Source: an uncultured Eubacterium sp.
GTDB taxonomy: Bacteria > Bacillota > Clostridia > Oscillospirales > Acutalibacteraceae
NCBI GenBank assembly: GCA_910577195.1
Contig: CAJTLP010000001.1
Coordinates: 124,001 to 188,000 of the forward strand
DNA: 64,000 nt
Reading direction: 5' to 3'
A program made the position numbers and the translations under genes. Shown one piece after another: positions 34,301 to 42,930 of the stretch; position 1 is the stretch's first letter; every line of letters starts with the position of its first letter. The notes below the pieces were generated by a model. It was given only the letters and a program-made list of their open reading frames with translations. It had not been told where the DNA came from and searched no databases.

Positions 34301-34832
34301 GTGATGTACGGAAACCGTCAAAGAAATGAAGGAAAGGTACACGGCTCTTGAGTGTTGAAAGATGAGCAACAGCACCAAGATCCATAACCTCCTGTACATT
34401 TGCAGAGCAGAGCATTGCATAACCTGTCTGACGGCAAGCCATAACGTCTGAATGGTCACCGAAAATGTTAAGTGCGTGTGTTGATACACAACGTGCTGAT
34501 ACGTGGATAACAGATGGGATTAACTCACCTGCAATCTTATACATATTCGGTATCATAAGGAGCAAACCCTGTGATGCTGTATAAGTTGTGGTAAGAGCAC
34601 CTGCTGAAAGTGAGCCGTGAACAGCACCTGCTGCACCTGCCTCAGATTCCATTTCAGCAACCTTAACGGTCTGACCGAAAATGTTCTTTACTCCTCTTGC
34701 AGCCATAGCATCAGTTTCCTCAGCCATGTTTGATGAAGGAGTAATCGGATAAATTGCGGCAACTTCTGTGAACGCATAGCTTACGTGCGCAGCGGCAGTG
34801 TTACCGTCCATGGTTTTCTTTTTTCTTGCCAT
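31308..34832 (-). CDS. nifJ: Pyruvate:ferredoxin (flavodoxin) oxidoreductase
   Basis: This enzyme oxidises pyruvate to acetyl-CoA and CO2 and reduces ferredoxin; it is central to anaerobic fermentation. The 1174-aa single chain has the N-terminal PYR domain (MDGNTAAAHVSYAFTEV), the domain 2/3 region, and two 4Fe-4S clusters near residues 692 (CAQCNLCSMVC) and 747 (CTGCGSCANVC). A further cluster/TPP half follows, with CAGCGETPY and GGDGWAYDIG near 962. All domains are intact. ATG 34832 has GGAGG upstream. It is a single-gene unit. Confidence 0.98.
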   Translation of the reverse strand: MARKKKTMDGNTAAAHVSYAFTEVAAIYPITPSSNMAEETDAMAARGVKNIFGQTVKVAEMESEAGAAGAVHGSLSAGALTTTYTASQGLLLMIPNMYKIAGELIPSVIHVSARCVSTHALNIFGDHSDVMACRQTGYAMLCSANVQEVMDLGAVAHLSTLKSRVPFLHFFDGFRTSHEIQKIETWDYDDLKSMVDMEDIQAFRARALNPERPVLRGSAENSDIFFQHREACNKYYNDAIATTEMYMDKVNEKLGTDYKLFNYYGAADADRVIVAMGSVCDTIQETVDFLNARGEKVGMIKVHLYRPFSVKHLLDVMPESVKTISVIDRTKEPGSLGEPLYLDVVAALKGSKFENVPVYGGRYGLGSKDTLPAHIIAVYNNMTADAPKQQFTLSIHDDITNLSLDVTETPDTTPAGTTSCKFWGLGSDGTVGANKDSIKIIGDHTDMYAQGYFFYDSKKSGGITVSHLRFGSSPITSTYLINKANFVACHNPSYVTKYDMVQDLVPGGTFLLNCIWTPEELDKQLPAAMKRYIAENDIQFYTINGIKIAEEVGLPGRASTILQSAFFTISGILPVEEAIGYMKEKVVAKFSKKGEAIVNANHAGIERGSQELVKIDVPASWKDAVDEPAELAIPTERPEMKKFVKEILDPVGRLHGDDLPVSTFVDCADGVYPQGSAAFEKRGIAITVPEWDGTKCAQCNLCSMVCPHAVIRPVCLDADEAANAPEGTKMVDHKRTPYKYALIVSTLDCTGCGSCANVCPTKSLTMKPIASQLDEQKVFDALVDVEAKPEVLTNNTIGVQFRKPYLEFSGACAGCGETPYAKLVTQLYGDKMYIANATGCSSIWGGSAPSTPYTVDKKGHGPAWSNSLFEDNAEFGYGMMLAQKQIRERLAMDAQVLLDTAVADKAQAWLDTYENAETNTAAADALIEALKNTAFDGDAADAAADFLKDADYAAKKYQFIFGGDGWAYDIGFGGLDHVIASNEDVNIVVFDTEVYSNTGGQASKATPTGAVAKFAASGKVVKKKDLAQIAMSYGYVYVAQVAMGANAAQCLKAFQEAAAYNGPSIIICYAPCINHGIKMPFNQTEQKKAVAAGYWNLFRYNPALIAEGKNPFSLDSKAPSADYVEFIEGETRYSALKRAFPGKAEELFAIAADNSIEKYNKLAKLVDYYAPDAE

Positions 34833-34950
34833 TGGAAAATCCTCCTAAGTTAATATAAAAATTATAACTGAAATAATAAATTGCTAGACAAATACGCCTA
34901 ACCTTGTTAATTATATCACTAATGTTTTTTAAATTCAATGAAAAAAACAA

Positions 34951-34980
34951 AAAAGTAACAAGAATTTTCCTGTTACTTTT
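34951..34980 (-). terminator. Terminator of the lipoprotein gene at 34989
   Basis: AAAAGTAACA (34951-34960) pairs with TGTTACTTTT (34971-34980), with long A and T flanks, upstream of nifJ and just after the lipoprotein stop. Confidence 0.8.
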
Positions 34981-34988
34981 TTTACCTG

Positions 34989-35714
34989 TTATATCCAGCC
35001 GTTTCCGGTAGAAGGAACCACAGTTTCTATACCAGTAATAGGTCTGATTTCGCATTTCTTATCGGAAGCTTTGATTTCAACAATATTATACTTAATACCC
35101 TCAACGCCCTTAAAATCGGCTTTGATTTCTAAAGCTCCCTTGACATCTCTAATTTTAAAATCTACCGTCTTCTGTGTACCATCGTCATTGTAGCAAAGCT
35201 GAACATCTTTTGTACCAACTTCTGTCCACTTTTTATCGCCCTTGACTCTGTAGTACAATGTAAGCTCAGTTTTAAGCTCTTCCTCAGTTTTCGCATCACT
35301 ATAATAAGGAATATATACAGTTACCTTAATATCACGCTTTACAGGCTTTTCGGTAGTAGTCGGCTTTGTTGTCGTCTGCTTTTTGGTGGTTTCCTTGTTC
35401 GTTGTTGTATTTTTGTTGCCAGCTTTTTTGGTGGTATTATTTCCCTGTGATGTATTGCTTGTCTTGTTGTTATTTTCCTGATTACTTGCCGATGTGCTTT
35501 TTCCGGATGAGGCAGCTGCGGTACTGCTTTCATCCTTTGAAGATGCAGTTGTATCTGCTTTCAGAACACGCTCAGTTACTGCTTCACCGTTTTCATCCGT
35601 AACAGCCTGTCCGTCTGCGTCTGTAACAGGGACATCTATGTACTCCTTTGAGGAGCAGGCAGTAAATGCAAACAAAATTGCGATAACCATTGAAATAGAA
35701 ATAACTTTTTTCAT
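34989..35714 (-). CDS. Lipoprotein with Ser/Thr/Asn-rich linker
   Basis: The 241-aa protein has a signal peptide with lipobox FAFTAC (Cys near residue 20) and a short Asp-rich repeat (VTDADGQAVTDENGEAVTE). A low-complexity Ser/Thr/Asn/Lys linker follows (about residues 50-128), and then a compact C-terminal domain of about 110 residues. The domain pattern (KVTVYIPYYSDAKTEEE, LYYRVKGDKKWTEVG) suggests a beta-sandwich, perhaps a carbohydrate- or wall-binding module. The function is not known. Confidence 0.78.
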   Translation of the reverse strand: MKKVISISMVIAILFAFTACSSKEYIDVPVTDADGQAVTDENGEAVTERVLKADTTASSKDESSTAAASSGKSTSASNQENNNKTSNTSQGNNTTKKAGNKNTTTNKETTKKQTTTKPTTTEKPVKRDIKVTVYIPYYSDAKTEEELKTELTLYYRVKGDKKWTEVGTKDVQLCYNDDGTQKTVDFKIRDVKGALEIKADFKGVEGIKYNIVEIKASDKKCEIRPITGIETVVPSTGNGWI

Positions 35715-35726
35715 AACTAAAACCCC

Positions 35727-37613
35727 TTAAATAAAAGCATTGAAAGATGCGTCACTCGGCATTCTCCAGTCACCTCTCGGACTGAGTGAAACCGTACCGA
35801 CCTTAGGTGAATCAGGAATACAGGAACGCTTAAACTGACTGATAAAGAATCTTTTAAGGAAAACCTCAAGCCAATGATTTATTGTATCTTCATCATACTT
35901 GCCGCCAAAGGCTTTCAATGCAAGCACGGAAAGCTTTTCCTTTTCAAAGCCGAAACGCACAAAATGATAAAGGAAGAAATCGTGCAGCTCATAAGGTCCG
36001 ATATTATCCTCTGTTTTCTGAGCAATTTCGCCGTTTTCGTCAGGCGGCAGCAGCTCAGGCGAAACCGGTGTATCAAGTACATCAAAAAGAATTTCCGCCG
36101 TCTTCCTGTCGCTGACATTCGCCACATACTCAACAAGGTACCTTACAAGTGTTTTAGGAACGGATGCATTGACGCCGTACATACTCATATGGTCGCCGTT
36201 ATATGTGCACCAACCCATTGCAAGCTCGCTCAAATCACCTGTACCCACAAGCAGCTTGCCGTGTTTGTTCGCCATATCAAAAAGAATCTGGGTACGCTCT
36301 CTTGCCTGTGTATTTTCATAGGTGATATCTTTTACACTGTCGTCGTGCTCAATATCCTTCATATGCTGAACACAAGCATCCTTTATACTGATTTCCTTTG
36401 ACGAAACACCGAGTGCTTTCATCAATTCAACCGCATTGTCGTGTGTTCTGTCCGTCGTACCGAATCCGGGCATTGTGATACCGAGAATATCACTGTTTGG
36501 TCTGCCGAGCATTTTCATAGCCTCGCAGCAGACAAGCAGCGCAAGGGTTGAATCCAGTCCGCCTGAAATACCCACAACAACACCCTTTGAGCCGACGTGC
36601 TCAATACGTTTGGCAAGTCCCGATGCCTGAATAGCAAAAATCTCTTTGCAGCGTTCACGTCTTTTTTCATCATTCGCAGGCACAAACGGATGAGGGTCTA
36701 CATAGCGGTATTTTAAATCGTTATTATCATTTTTGAGCAGATATTTATCACAAATACTATAGCTGAATTCTTCTTCAAAACTCATATTCTTCTGACGAAG
36801 CGTATTGAGCTTTTCAATATCAATATCCGCATAGGTAATTACATTTTCTCTGCTGAAGCGTTCACCCTCAGCAATTACTGCACCATTCTCTGCAACCAAA
36901 GTTGCACCGCTGAACACCAAATCGGTTGTGCTTTCATAAACGGATGCACCTGCATAAACATAACCGCAGATACACCGTGCAGACTGATTTGCAATCAAAT
37001 CACGTCTGTACTCAGCCTTTGATACGTATTCATCACTTGCAGAAAGATTGACAATTATATTTGCTCCATTAAGTGCAAGTCCGCAAGACGGAGGAACCGG
37101 CACCCACAAATCCTCACAGATTTCCACTCCAAGAGCTGCTCCGTTTCCCAAATCAACAACACCGTCACAGCCCATTATACAATCATTATATTCATATACA
37201 TACCTGCTGTCAGGGGGTGTATCAAACCATCTTTTTTCATAGAATTCATTATAATTAGCCAGATAAGTTTTTGGATATATTTTTCTTACTCTGCCATTCT
37301 GAATAACGAAAGCACAATTATACAGTTTCGCTTGTACCGCATACGGTGCACCGACTACAACACAAATATTTTTGCCTTTTGTATATTCAACAATTTCATC
37401 AAGTGCTTTTTTTGACGCATTCTGCAGAGCCTTTGTAAAAAACAAATCCGCACAGGTATAGCCTGTGATGGACAGCTCAGGTGTTACAAGAAGTCTTGCC
37501 TGCTCCTGAACGGCCGCGTCAATTGCCTTTTTAATCTCTTCTTTATTATAATCAGGGTCTGCCACTTTCAGCTTTAATGAAGCAGCCGCCACTCTGAAAA
37601 ATCCGTAATTCAT
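35727..37613 (-). CDS. nadE: Glutamine-dependent NAD+ synthetase
   Basis: NadE makes NAD+ from nicotinic acid adenine dinucleotide, ATP and glutamine. The 628-aa protein has an N-terminal nitrilase-type glutaminase domain (residues about 1-290, with catalytic elements in VTPELSITGY and EICEDLW). The C-terminal synthetase domain carries the pyrophosphate loop SGGLDSTL near 350 and GTGDLSELAMGW near 465. Length and domain order match the two-domain form. ATG 37613 has AGGTG upstream. Confidence 0.96.
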   Translation of the reverse strand: MNYGFFRVAAASLKLKVADPDYNKEEIKKAIDAAVQEQARLLVTPELSITGYTCADLFFTKALQNASKKALDEIVEYTKGKNICVVVGAPYAVQAKLYNCAFVIQNGRVRKIYPKTYLANYNEFYEKRWFDTPPDSRYVYEYNDCIMGCDGVVDLGNGAALGVEICEDLWVPVPPSCGLALNGANIIVNLSASDEYVSKAEYRRDLIANQSARCICGYVYAGASVYESTTDLVFSGATLVAENGAVIAEGERFSRENVITYADIDIEKLNTLRQKNMSFEEEFSYSICDKYLLKNDNNDLKYRYVDPHPFVPANDEKRRERCKEIFAIQASGLAKRIEHVGSKGVVVGISGGLDSTLALLVCCEAMKMLGRPNSDILGITMPGFGTTDRTHDNAVELMKALGVSSKEISIKDACVQHMKDIEHDDSVKDITYENTQARERTQILFDMANKHGKLLVGTGDLSELAMGWCTYNGDHMSMYGVNASVPKTLVRYLVEYVANVSDRKTAEILFDVLDTPVSPELLPPDENGEIAQKTEDNIGPYELHDFFLYHFVRFGFEKEKLSVLALKAFGGKYDEDTINHWLEVFLKRFFISQFKRSCIPDSPKVGTVSLSPRGDWRMPSDASFNAFI

Positions 37614-37669
37614 TTAATCACCTATCATTTAATCCAATAACATCTTAACAAGATAATATAAATAAATTG

Positions 37670-38545
37670 TTAAATCATTGTAATTTTAAATTTAAAAGAT
37701 ACAGTTTCATCAGGGGCAAGTATCGTCATTCCCCTTTTATTTTCAAAAGTTCCGTCTTCATCCGAGCAACTTGAAATACCTGTCCACGGCTCAAGAGCAA
37801 CAAACGGCGCATGACCCATAGCCGACCAGATAAGCAGATTATTCATATCCTGAAAATCGACTCTTACTCCCCTGCTGTTTTTACCGATTAAGGTAACGGA
37901 TTTCGGTTCACAGTCTTCAAAAATCAAAGCATCCTTTTCCTCAAACAAATCGTGCTTTAAGGCAAGCGTATCCGTGCCGTGCATAACATCATATTTTTTG
38001 TCTGCATCCACAAGTCCTATATGATGATCCGGTCTGAGACAAGGCTTTGTAACAGGCTTGTCAAAAATAATCTTATAATCCTCAAAATATTCATCCTCAT
38101 CAACAGGGCAGTTGAATGCAGGATGACCGCCTATAACGAACGGTAATTTTTCGTTTCCTGTATTTGTAATCATATACTCATTAGTAACAGTATCACCAAC
38201 AATGGTATATTTTATTTTCAGTTCATAGTCAAAAGGAAATTGTTTTTTCGTTTCCTCGCTGCTTTTCTGGACAAAGGTCACACTGTTTTTATGCTGTTCG
38301 AAAACCTCAAAGGGATTGATTCTTGCCACGCCGTGACGCTTCATATTACAATCTTTACCGAATGCCTTTGCTTTTCCGTCAGGCAAGACACCGACTATCG
38401 GAAAGCAAACAGGAGCCTGTCCTGCCCAGAAATCAGGATCACCCTGCCATAAATACTCTCTGCCGTTTTTAGTTAAAGAATTCAGCTGAGCGCCCTCAAG
38501 ACCGAGAACAGCATAATTTTCACCGCTTGTAATTTTATACTGCAA
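37670..38545 (-). CDS. Aldose 1-epimerase family protein
   Basis: The 291-aa protein belongs to the galactose-mutarotase-like superfamily: AQLNSLTKNGREYLWQGD near the start, KRHGVARINPF near residue 85 and the GGHPAFNCP motif near 150, whose His is catalytic in the family. Many members act on glucose-6-phosphate or unknown sugars, so the substrate is open. It probably starts at TTG 38545 because AAGGAG is 8 bases before it; TTG 38551 is too close. Confidence 0.85.
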   Translation of the reverse strand: MQYKITSGENYAVLGLEGAQLNSLTKNGREYLWQGDPDFWAGQAPVCFPIVGVLPDGKAKAFGKDCNMKRHGVARINPFEVFEQHKNSVTFVQKSSEETKKQFPFDYELKIKYTIVGDTVTNEYMITNTGNEKLPFVIGGHPAFNCPVDEDEYFEDYKIIFDKPVTKPCLRPDHHIGLVDADKKYDVMHGTDTLALKHDLFEEKDALIFEDCEPKSVTLIGKNSRGVRVDFQDMNNLLIWSAMGHAPFVALEPWTGISSCSDEDGTFENKRGMTILAPDETVSFKFKITMI

Positions 38546-38695
38546 AACCAATCACTCCTTTTATATAAATCCATTATATCTTATATAAACTTTTAATGCA
38601 ATATTGAAAATATTACACATATCGGTTACAATATGTATAGCAAAGACAAGCTAAAGCGGTTACGCAGATTGCTTTGGCACTTGAGGAGGATAAAA

Positions 38696-39271
38696 ATGGA
38701 TATTGAAAATTATATTCAGGAGGCTGTTTTTCAGGAGAAAGAGCAGCACAGATGCTTTTATGAAATGATATGGGACAGCTTTAAGGAGGACGGCTTTGTT
38801 ATCACAGACGAAGCAGGCAATGAAATAGATGCTGTAATAAAGGCAGTAGCACTTCAGAATCTCATCGGCGAATTTATATACAGACTTTATGATGAGGTAA
38901 ATGAAACCGGATTTGAAGACGTACTTGAATATCTTCAGAATCTTGGATATGATGAGAGTGATATCATTGAATACTGTGAAAACAATGATGAAATAGATAC
39001 AGATGAAGATGATTTTGAAATCACTTTGAAGAACGCCCTTGATTATACAACGGAAATCACAGCGGATAAAATGCTTGAGGAGTTTTCAGCAGATGATTTA
39101 TTTGATTATATGTTTACGGCAACATATGATTTTGAACAGGATTTTGTTTTTGATTTTGAGGATTACGAGGAAATGCAGGCATTCATTGACACAAATCACG
39201 AGCAGCTTGATAATTATAAAGAGGAATATCCGTCCGTTATGAGATGGATTGAAAGCGGTATGATATGTTAA
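38696..39271 (+). CDS. Acidic hypothetical protein
   Basis: This 191-aa protein is strongly acidic and rich in Asp, Glu, Phe and Tyr, and is probably helical (for example EDVLEYLQNLGYDESDIIEY). It has no signal peptide and no membrane segment. I do not recognise the family. ATG 38696 has GAGGAGGA upstream; an earlier ATG at 38633 has none. It is monocistronic, with a terminator just after it, and lies between two minus-strand genes. Confidence 0.7.
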   Translation: MDIENYIQEAVFQEKEQHRCFYEMIWDSFKEDGFVITDEAGNEIDAVIKAVALQNLIGEFIYRLYDEVNETGFEDVLEYLQNLGYDESDIIEYCENNDEIDTDEDDFEITLKNALDYTTEITADKMLEEFSADDLFDYMFTATYDFEQDFVFDFEDYEEMQAFIDTNHEQLDNYKEEYPSVMRWIESGMIC

Positions 39272-39279
39272 TCTGCAAA

Positions 39280-39320
39280 AAATTAAGCGTTATGGATATA
39301 AATTCCATAACGCTTAATTT
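39280..39320. terminator. Bidirectional terminator
   Basis: A perfect 17-bp stem (39280-39296 with 39304-39320) has A and T flanks. It serves the plus-strand acidic protein and the minus-strand peptidase. Confidence 0.9.
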
Positions 39321-39336
39321 TTTATATTTTATTAAA

Positions 39337-40614
39337 TCAATCTCCGAGTCCCTTTTCATCAAAATTGAAAATGGTTGAAAGGATAACCTCATAGCCTGTC
39401 TTAATTGCTTCAGGAACAAGTCTGTCATAACTGTCACGGCGATTATGATAATAATCTGCAGGAGAAGGATCCATAGCCGCAAGACAGGTTGATGTGATAC
39501 CTGCCTGTGTAAATGCAGCAGCATCTGATGAGCCGAAAAATACATTGGCAAATTTAAGGTCATCATGACCTGCTTCAACAGCAGAATCCATAACGAGCCG
39601 GCTGAACTTCTCATTATGCTTAACAGTGCCTGTCATATCTCGGTTATAAACATTAAGATATTCAAGGTCTGTAAGCGTATCAACGCAGAGAACTGCTGTT
39701 TCAACACCGCTGTTTACATACTCGTCATAATGGTCCTTAGCCCACTGCTTACAGCCTCTGAGTCCTGCCTCCTCACCGTCGGTAATCATTGCACAAACCT
39801 CAGTATTTTCCAGATCAATTCCTGCCATATCCAGCATACGAAGTGCAGCTACAGCAGCATAAGTACCTGTAAGGTTATCATTTGCACCGGGTGAAATGGT
39901 TTTGAAATCAACAAAGAGGAAAAGTGTAATCATTGCAAGTGCAGTGAAGAAATGGAAATAGTAGCTGTAGTTAAGCATAAATTCACCAAAGCTGCCCATA
40001 TCAACAAACTTAGCAATAATCGTGATTACTGCAAGTACAAACGAAATGATTGCACCGCCGATTGTTGCGCCCATACAAATTCCCATAAGAGGGAATTTTT
40101 TACCATAATAAATATGGCGCCATTCATAAGCTGAATCAATATGTCCGCTGATGATGATTCGTCTCTTAACCTCGCCTCTCGGCTTTCTTACACCAAGAAG
40201 ATTGTGACCCTCAACCTTTTTATAAAGCGGGTCCATAAACTGCTTATACATAAGAAATTCCATAACGGTTATGAAAAGACCTACAAACACAAAACCGCCC
40301 ACGATACACTGAGCAAGGAAGAAGGTAATTACACTTGTGAACACCAATATACCGCAAACAACAACTGCAAGGAATATAGCTGCAGAAACGAGCTTTGTCC
40401 AGTGCAGGAAAGCCTTCGGTGCCATTTTGTAGGACTCAAATCTTGTTTCGTCACAAAATGTGTCCATCTCCTTTTTAATATGCTTCTGTGCAGCAAGGCA
40501 ATTCTCATTGCCGGACTCACGAGGACCGTATTTTTTAATTACATTTGTAATCTCTTTTACGGTATAGTCAACATTTTCATCAATGACTGACTGTGGAAAA
40601 TCTGCGATTTTCAT
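39337..40614 (-). CDS. M28-family zinc peptidase with membrane insert
   Basis: The 425-aa protein has the M28 metal-binding elements SGHIDSAYEW near residue 160, GANDNLTGT near 245 and TDGEEAGLRG near 275, plus a conserved late segment FGSSDAAAFTQ, so it is probably an aminopeptidase. Unusually, two groups of membrane helices are present, about residues 75-125 and 180-235, the latter inserted between the first and second metal motifs. The active site would lie at the membrane face. The substrate is unknown. It is a single gene with a preceding AT-rich promoter zone. Confidence 0.85.
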   Translation of the reverse strand: MKIADFPQSVIDENVDYTVKEITNVIKKYGPRESGNENCLAAQKHIKKEMDTFCDETRFESYKMAPKAFLHWTKLVSAAIFLAVVVCGILVFTSVITFFLAQCIVGGFVFVGLFITVMEFLMYKQFMDPLYKKVEGHNLLGVRKPRGEVKRRIIISGHIDSAYEWRHIYYGKKFPLMGICMGATIGGAIISFVLAVITIIAKFVDMGSFGEFMLNYSYYFHFFTALAMITLFLFVDFKTISPGANDNLTGTYAAVAALRMLDMAGIDLENTEVCAMITDGEEAGLRGCKQWAKDHYDEYVNSGVETAVLCVDTLTDLEYLNVYNRDMTGTVKHNEKFSRLVMDSAVEAGHDDLKFANVFFGSSDAAAFTQAGITSTCLAAMDPSPADYYHNRRDSYDRLVPEAIKTGYEVILSTIFNFDEKGLGD

Positions 40615-40781
40615 ATTACTTTGCTCCTTTATTTTTAAATATTTTATTCAGTTTAATCTTAAACAAGCTGTAAAAAAACTTTTGATTCCGGTTAGGATTA
40701 ACGCCGTTTGATAAACAATTTTTATAATTGTATCATAACTTTAATCAAAACTCAACATTTCTGTTACATATTTACAAAACA

Positions 40782-41420
40782 TTATAAACATTCAAAAATT
40801 TCACTGAGTTTATTCACGGTGGCTGCTCCTGTATCCTTAAGCAAGTCAAGGCTCTGGTGACCGTCTGCAACTAAAACACACCTGCAGCCCACATTCTGTG
40901 CCACCTCGAAATCGTGAACAGTATCACCTATGAACACTGCTTCATCAGGCTGAATATCATTTTCTTCAAACCATTTTTGCGCCAGCTGAGTTTTGCTGAC
41001 GGCAAAATTATCATCTGTTCCGATTACGGCTGAAAAATAATGCATAATATCAAACTGATTGATCTGCTCGTAAAGTCTGTTCTTTTCACAGGTGGAAATC
41101 ACAACCTGCTTTGCACCCATATCATTAAACCTGTCAAGCACAATTTGTGCATCAGCAAATAATACTGCCCTGTTCTGCAAGGGAGAATAAATACTTATGT
41201 ACAGCTGTGCCAGCTCATCAAAGGGGAATATATCAAAATCAAATCCCACACGCTTATAATATTCACTTACAGGGAAACCGAAAATTTCACGGTACTTTTC
41301 TGTAGTAAGACAATGATTATATCCCTTTATCTTCAGCATCTCATTCATAGCATCAATGCCAATCTGTACATCATCAAAGAGAGTGCCGTTCCAATCCCAT
41401 ATTATGTATTTATATCTCAT
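40782..41420 (-). CDS. HAD-family phosphatase (phosphoglycolate phosphatase-like)
   Basis: The 212-aa protein has the HAD motifs WDWNGTLFDD at residues 8-17 with the nucleophile Asp, VISTCEKN near 108, and FIGDTVHDFEVA near 160, together with a helical cap. WNG in place of the usual FDG is seen in a subgroup of these enzymes. The substrate is not known. ATG 41420 has GTGAGGA upstream; an ATG at 41447 lacks a ribosome site. Confidence 0.85.
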   Translation of the reverse strand: MRYKYIIWDWNGTLFDDVQIGIDAMNEMLKIKGYNHCLTTEKYREIFGFPVSEYYKRVGFDFDIFPFDELAQLYISIYSPLQNRAVLFADAQIVLDRFNDMGAKQVVISTCEKNRLYEQINQFDIMHYFSAVIGTDDNFAVSKTQLAQKWFEENDIQPDEAVFIGDTVHDFEVAQNVGCRCVLVADGHQSLDLLKDTGAATVNKLSEIFECL

Positions 41421-41489
41421 ACTATCCTCACAATGTAAATTCTTCACCTTGCCATTGTAACATATTGAGCCGTTTCAGGCAACAATAAA

Positions 41490-41518
41490 GAGCAGTACGG
41501 AAATTCTCCTTACTGCTC
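41490..41518 (-). terminator. Terminator after the basic small protein
   Basis: GAGCAGTA and TACTGCTC pair, with a partial inner stem, and T-rich sequence follows in the minus direction. Confidence 0.75.
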
Positions 41519-41525
41519 CTGTCAT

Positions 41526-41813
41526 TTATAAATCCTGCAAATCCGCAGCTGTTATATCATTTTCCAGATTATCTCTTGCCAGATCGGTATCAATAACCGA
41601 ATACACATCTGAAATCGGTTTTTCTGATTTATTATCTTTCTTTGATACAGGCCGCATATGATAAACCTTTTGTGACGGTGCCTGTGTTCCTGCAATAATA
41701 GGACGTGCATGCACCTTTGAGCTCTTCGCCTTGCCCTGAATTTCAGGTACGGCAGCAGCATTACGCGGCTTTGTATGTGTTCTTTCAGGACGTTTCATTC
41801 CCTGCTTTGCCAT
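41526..41813 (-). CDS. Small basic, probably disordered protein next to a radical SAM gene
   Basis: The 95-aa protein is Lys/Arg/Pro-rich and low in hydrophobic residues through the first two-thirds, then ends in an acidic helix-like tail (NLENDITAADLQDL). It has no signal peptide. I do not recognise it. ATG 41813 has GAGGTGA upstream. It follows a radical SAM/SPASM gene by 45 bases on the same strand, so it could be a partner or substrate, or merely a neighbour. Confidence 0.65.
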   Translation of the reverse strand: MAKQGMKRPERTHTKPRNAAAVPEIQGKAKSSKVHARPIIAGTQAPSQKVYHMRPVSKKDNKSEKPISDVYSVIDTDLARDNLENDITAADLQDL

Positions 41814-41858
41814 TCTATCACCTCAGTAATAGTCTGCCCATACAAAGCCGATATTATT

Positions 41859-42923
41859 CTATCGTCTGCAGTTCAGATATTCCAGTCTGCAGCCGCCGCT
41901 GCAGGCTTCCATATACTCACAGTCACCGCATTTTGAAGATGCCCTGTAGTTTCTAAAAGCAATTAATTTTTCATTATTCATCCAGTTGTCAAAATTCAGA
42001 TGCTCTGCATCTCCGAAGGTTTCATTCCAGAATGAACAGGGTTTATAATTACCATTCACATCTATTGCAATATACATATTTCCGCCGAGACAGCCATTGG
42101 CGTCAACCTTTTTCAGCATATTGACACTGACTGCTTTTGAATAAGCAAGCTCCTGCAAGGATGAGCAGTCAAACAGGAACATCAGCCTGCTTTTCCTTGA
42201 CAGAGTCCTTAACTTTTCAAACACCTCCGGCATCATATCATCCATAGGCAAATCATTAATATCCGTATTCTTTGATGTTCTTTTATATCTTAAAAACAGT
42301 ATTTTGTTAAATGCAGATTGATTTGCACGTCTGACAATACTTTCCAGAAGCGGATAGGTTTCGGTAGTAATCAGTAAATTCAATCCTGCCTTTTTGCCTG
42401 TATTCTTTTTATAAATTTTAGCAGCATTAAAAGCAATTTCAATATCTGACGGCTTGTGAATGCTGAAATGCACATTGCCGAAAACTCTGCACTTCTTTGC
42501 AAATTCGTCATTCATTGTCAAGCCGTTGGTTGTCATATTCGGCAGAATATTTTTTGATCGTGTATACTCCGCCAGCTCAATAATATACGGATACAGTGTC
42601 GGCTCTCCGCCGCCGAAGGAAACAGAAAGCACTGATAATTCTGCAAGATTATCAATAATACGCTTTGCCTTGTCCAAATCAATATCAATGCATTTATCAC
42701 TTTTTACGGTATTATAACAACCCTTGCAGTACATATTGCACCTTGTTGTAACGGCAAAATGTGCATCAAGTGGAGAGGACATAACATTGTCAATATAATG
42801 TGCTCTTTCATTTTTCTTTATGCCTAAGGCATCCGCCATTGCGTTATTCACATATCCGACAAAGCCGGGCTTTTCCAGAAATATGATACCGCCAAATTTT
42901 TCACGTCTTGTCTTAAAAACCAT
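41859..42923 (-). CDS. Radical SAM/SPASM-domain enzyme
   Basis: The 354-aa enzyme has the radical SAM 4Fe-4S motif CNMYCKGC (Cys62, 66, 69), then GGGEPTLYP for SAM binding. A C-terminal SPASM region with several cysteines (CLGG, CSFW, CGDCEYMEACSGGC) would hold one or two auxiliary clusters. The first 50 residues look like a PqqD/RiPP-recognition-type region. Such enzymes modify ribosomal peptides or act in protein maturation. No obvious Cys-rich precursor is beside it. ATG 42923 is preferred to TTG 42947, because it lies 7 bases after the upstream stop with GGTAGG before it. Confidence 0.85.
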   Translation of the reverse strand: MVFKTRREKFGGIIFLEKPGFVGYVNNAMADALGIKKNERAHYIDNVMSSPLDAHFAVTTRCNMYCKGCYNTVKSDKCIDIDLDKAKRIIDNLAELSVLSVSFGGGEPTLYPYIIELAEYTRSKNILPNMTTNGLTMNDEFAKKCRVFGNVHFSIHKPSDIEIAFNAAKIYKKNTGKKAGLNLLITTETYPLLESIVRRANQSAFNKILFLRYKRTSKNTDINDLPMDDMMPEVFEKLRTLSRKSRLMFLFDCSSLQELAYSKAVSVNMLKKVDANGCLGGNMYIAIDVNGNYKPCSFWNETFGDAEHLNFDNWMNNEKLIAFRNYRASSKCGDCEYMEACSGGCRLEYLNCRR

Positions 42924-42930
42924 GTTCTGC

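Noticed and set aside
41526..41813. Classic RiPP precursor next to the radical SAM gene
   Set aside because: The 95-aa protein lacks a Cys-rich or repeat core and a typical leader; it is kept only as a possible partner.
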